From: Nemertoderma westbladi
Lineage: Eukaryota; Xenacoelomorpha; Nemertodermatida; Nemertodermatidae
Reading direction: 5' to 3'
DNA: 41,590 nt
Assembly (NCBI GenBank): GCA_032718475.1
Contig: JAUCBJ010002908.1
Span: 1-41,590, forward strand
Numbering within the stretch: position 1 is the first letter of the stretch; each line of letters begins with the position of its first letter. Below are positions 41,287 to 41,590 of the stretch, in pieces. The notes beneath the pieces were generated by a model that had not been told where the DNA came from, made no database searches, and worked only from the letters and a program-made list of their open reading frames with translations. The translations under genes and the position numbers were made by a program.

Positions 41287-41590
41287 CAGAGGCGTAGCGA
41301 GCCCTTCTGGCGCCCAGGGGAATGACGCTGAGATGCCAACAGTATAGCAGTAGGCCCTATACTGTATAACTATATCAAATCTATTTTACACAAGTTTGAT
41401 ATAGTGCACTTATAACATACTGCACAACATACTACATACGGTACTGTAGAATAGCGAGATAATTTTGCCACGTTTTCGCTTATGACACATGTCCTGTAAA
41501 TACTGTATCACTATCCTTGACATTTTCACTGATTTGTCCTATTTTTACAAGAATTCCCTGACATTTCAGCGCCCCTGGGCGAGTGCGCCC
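41287..41590. mobile_element. left end of a DNA transposon with AGAGGCGTAGC end, cut by window edge
   Basis: CAGAGGCGTAGCGAGCC begins at about 41286 and is followed by ctggcgcccagggg, whose inverse cccctgggcg lies at 41572-41583 together with cgctgagatg / catttcagcg in mirrored order. CAGAGGCGTAGC ends are common in hAT elements. The right end is outside the window. Confidence 0.5.

Overview
The window is AT-rich animal (metazoan) DNA. It holds one complete eight-exon host gene with GT-AG introns, the last exon of a second host gene on the opposite strand, and dense, repeatedly nested transposable elements of many classes: BEL/Pao, piggyBac, a non-LTR retrotransposon family in at least six copies, a Penelope-like element, an R2-type (RLE) LINE, tRNA-derived SINEs and many TIR/MITE elements. 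Together with very frequent palindromic words (TACCGGTA, TAGGCCTA) this suggests a marine invertebrate. A deuterostome such as an echinoderm or hemichordate is possible, but that is a guess. No prokaryotic operon, phage or CRISPR locus is present.

Layout. 1-1362 is the 3' end of a BEL/Pao pol gene (integrase), followed by its probable LTR. 1.4-6.3 kb is non-coding and repeat-rich. 6.3-14.5 kb is a nest of transposons. A minus-strand LINE is split by a 1.85-kb TIR element with a 5-bp target duplication. The LINE abuts a 4.87-kb piggyBac-like element bounded by TTAA. The piggyBac contains a 2.35-kb element with 184-bp TIRs, which contains a foldback-like element with a 10-bp target duplication. 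The piggyBac transposase gene is itself broken by a LINE fragment with a 12-bp target duplication. 15.0-16.5 kb holds two more TIR elements with exact 8-9 bp target duplications, one of them itself invaded.

16768-28661 (+) is a TMEM184A/B-type gene (Ost-alpha/DUF300 seven-membrane-span family). It has 8 coding exons and 395 aa, and the reading frame is intact across every junction. Each of its introns, except the short third, carries a recognisable insertion or tandem repeat: a CACTTCG-type TIR element, SINEs, an 11-bp minisatellite, a LINE, another TIR element, a hairpin element and a Penelope-like remnant.

28.7-35.3 kb is non-coding, with a 712-bp TIR element, a 10-bp minisatellite and MITEs. 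35.5-37.8 kb is a 40-bp tandem array interrupted by the 3' end of an R2-type (RLE) retrotransposon that ends in an A-tail. 38793-39598 (-) is the terminal exon of an unrecognised membrane protein, tail-to-tail with TMEM184. The window ends inside another transposon.

The genes do not form a pathway. The biology of interest is the order of transposon insertions, which target duplications allow to be reconstructed, and the apparent insertion of an RLE retrotransposon into a minisatellite-like array.
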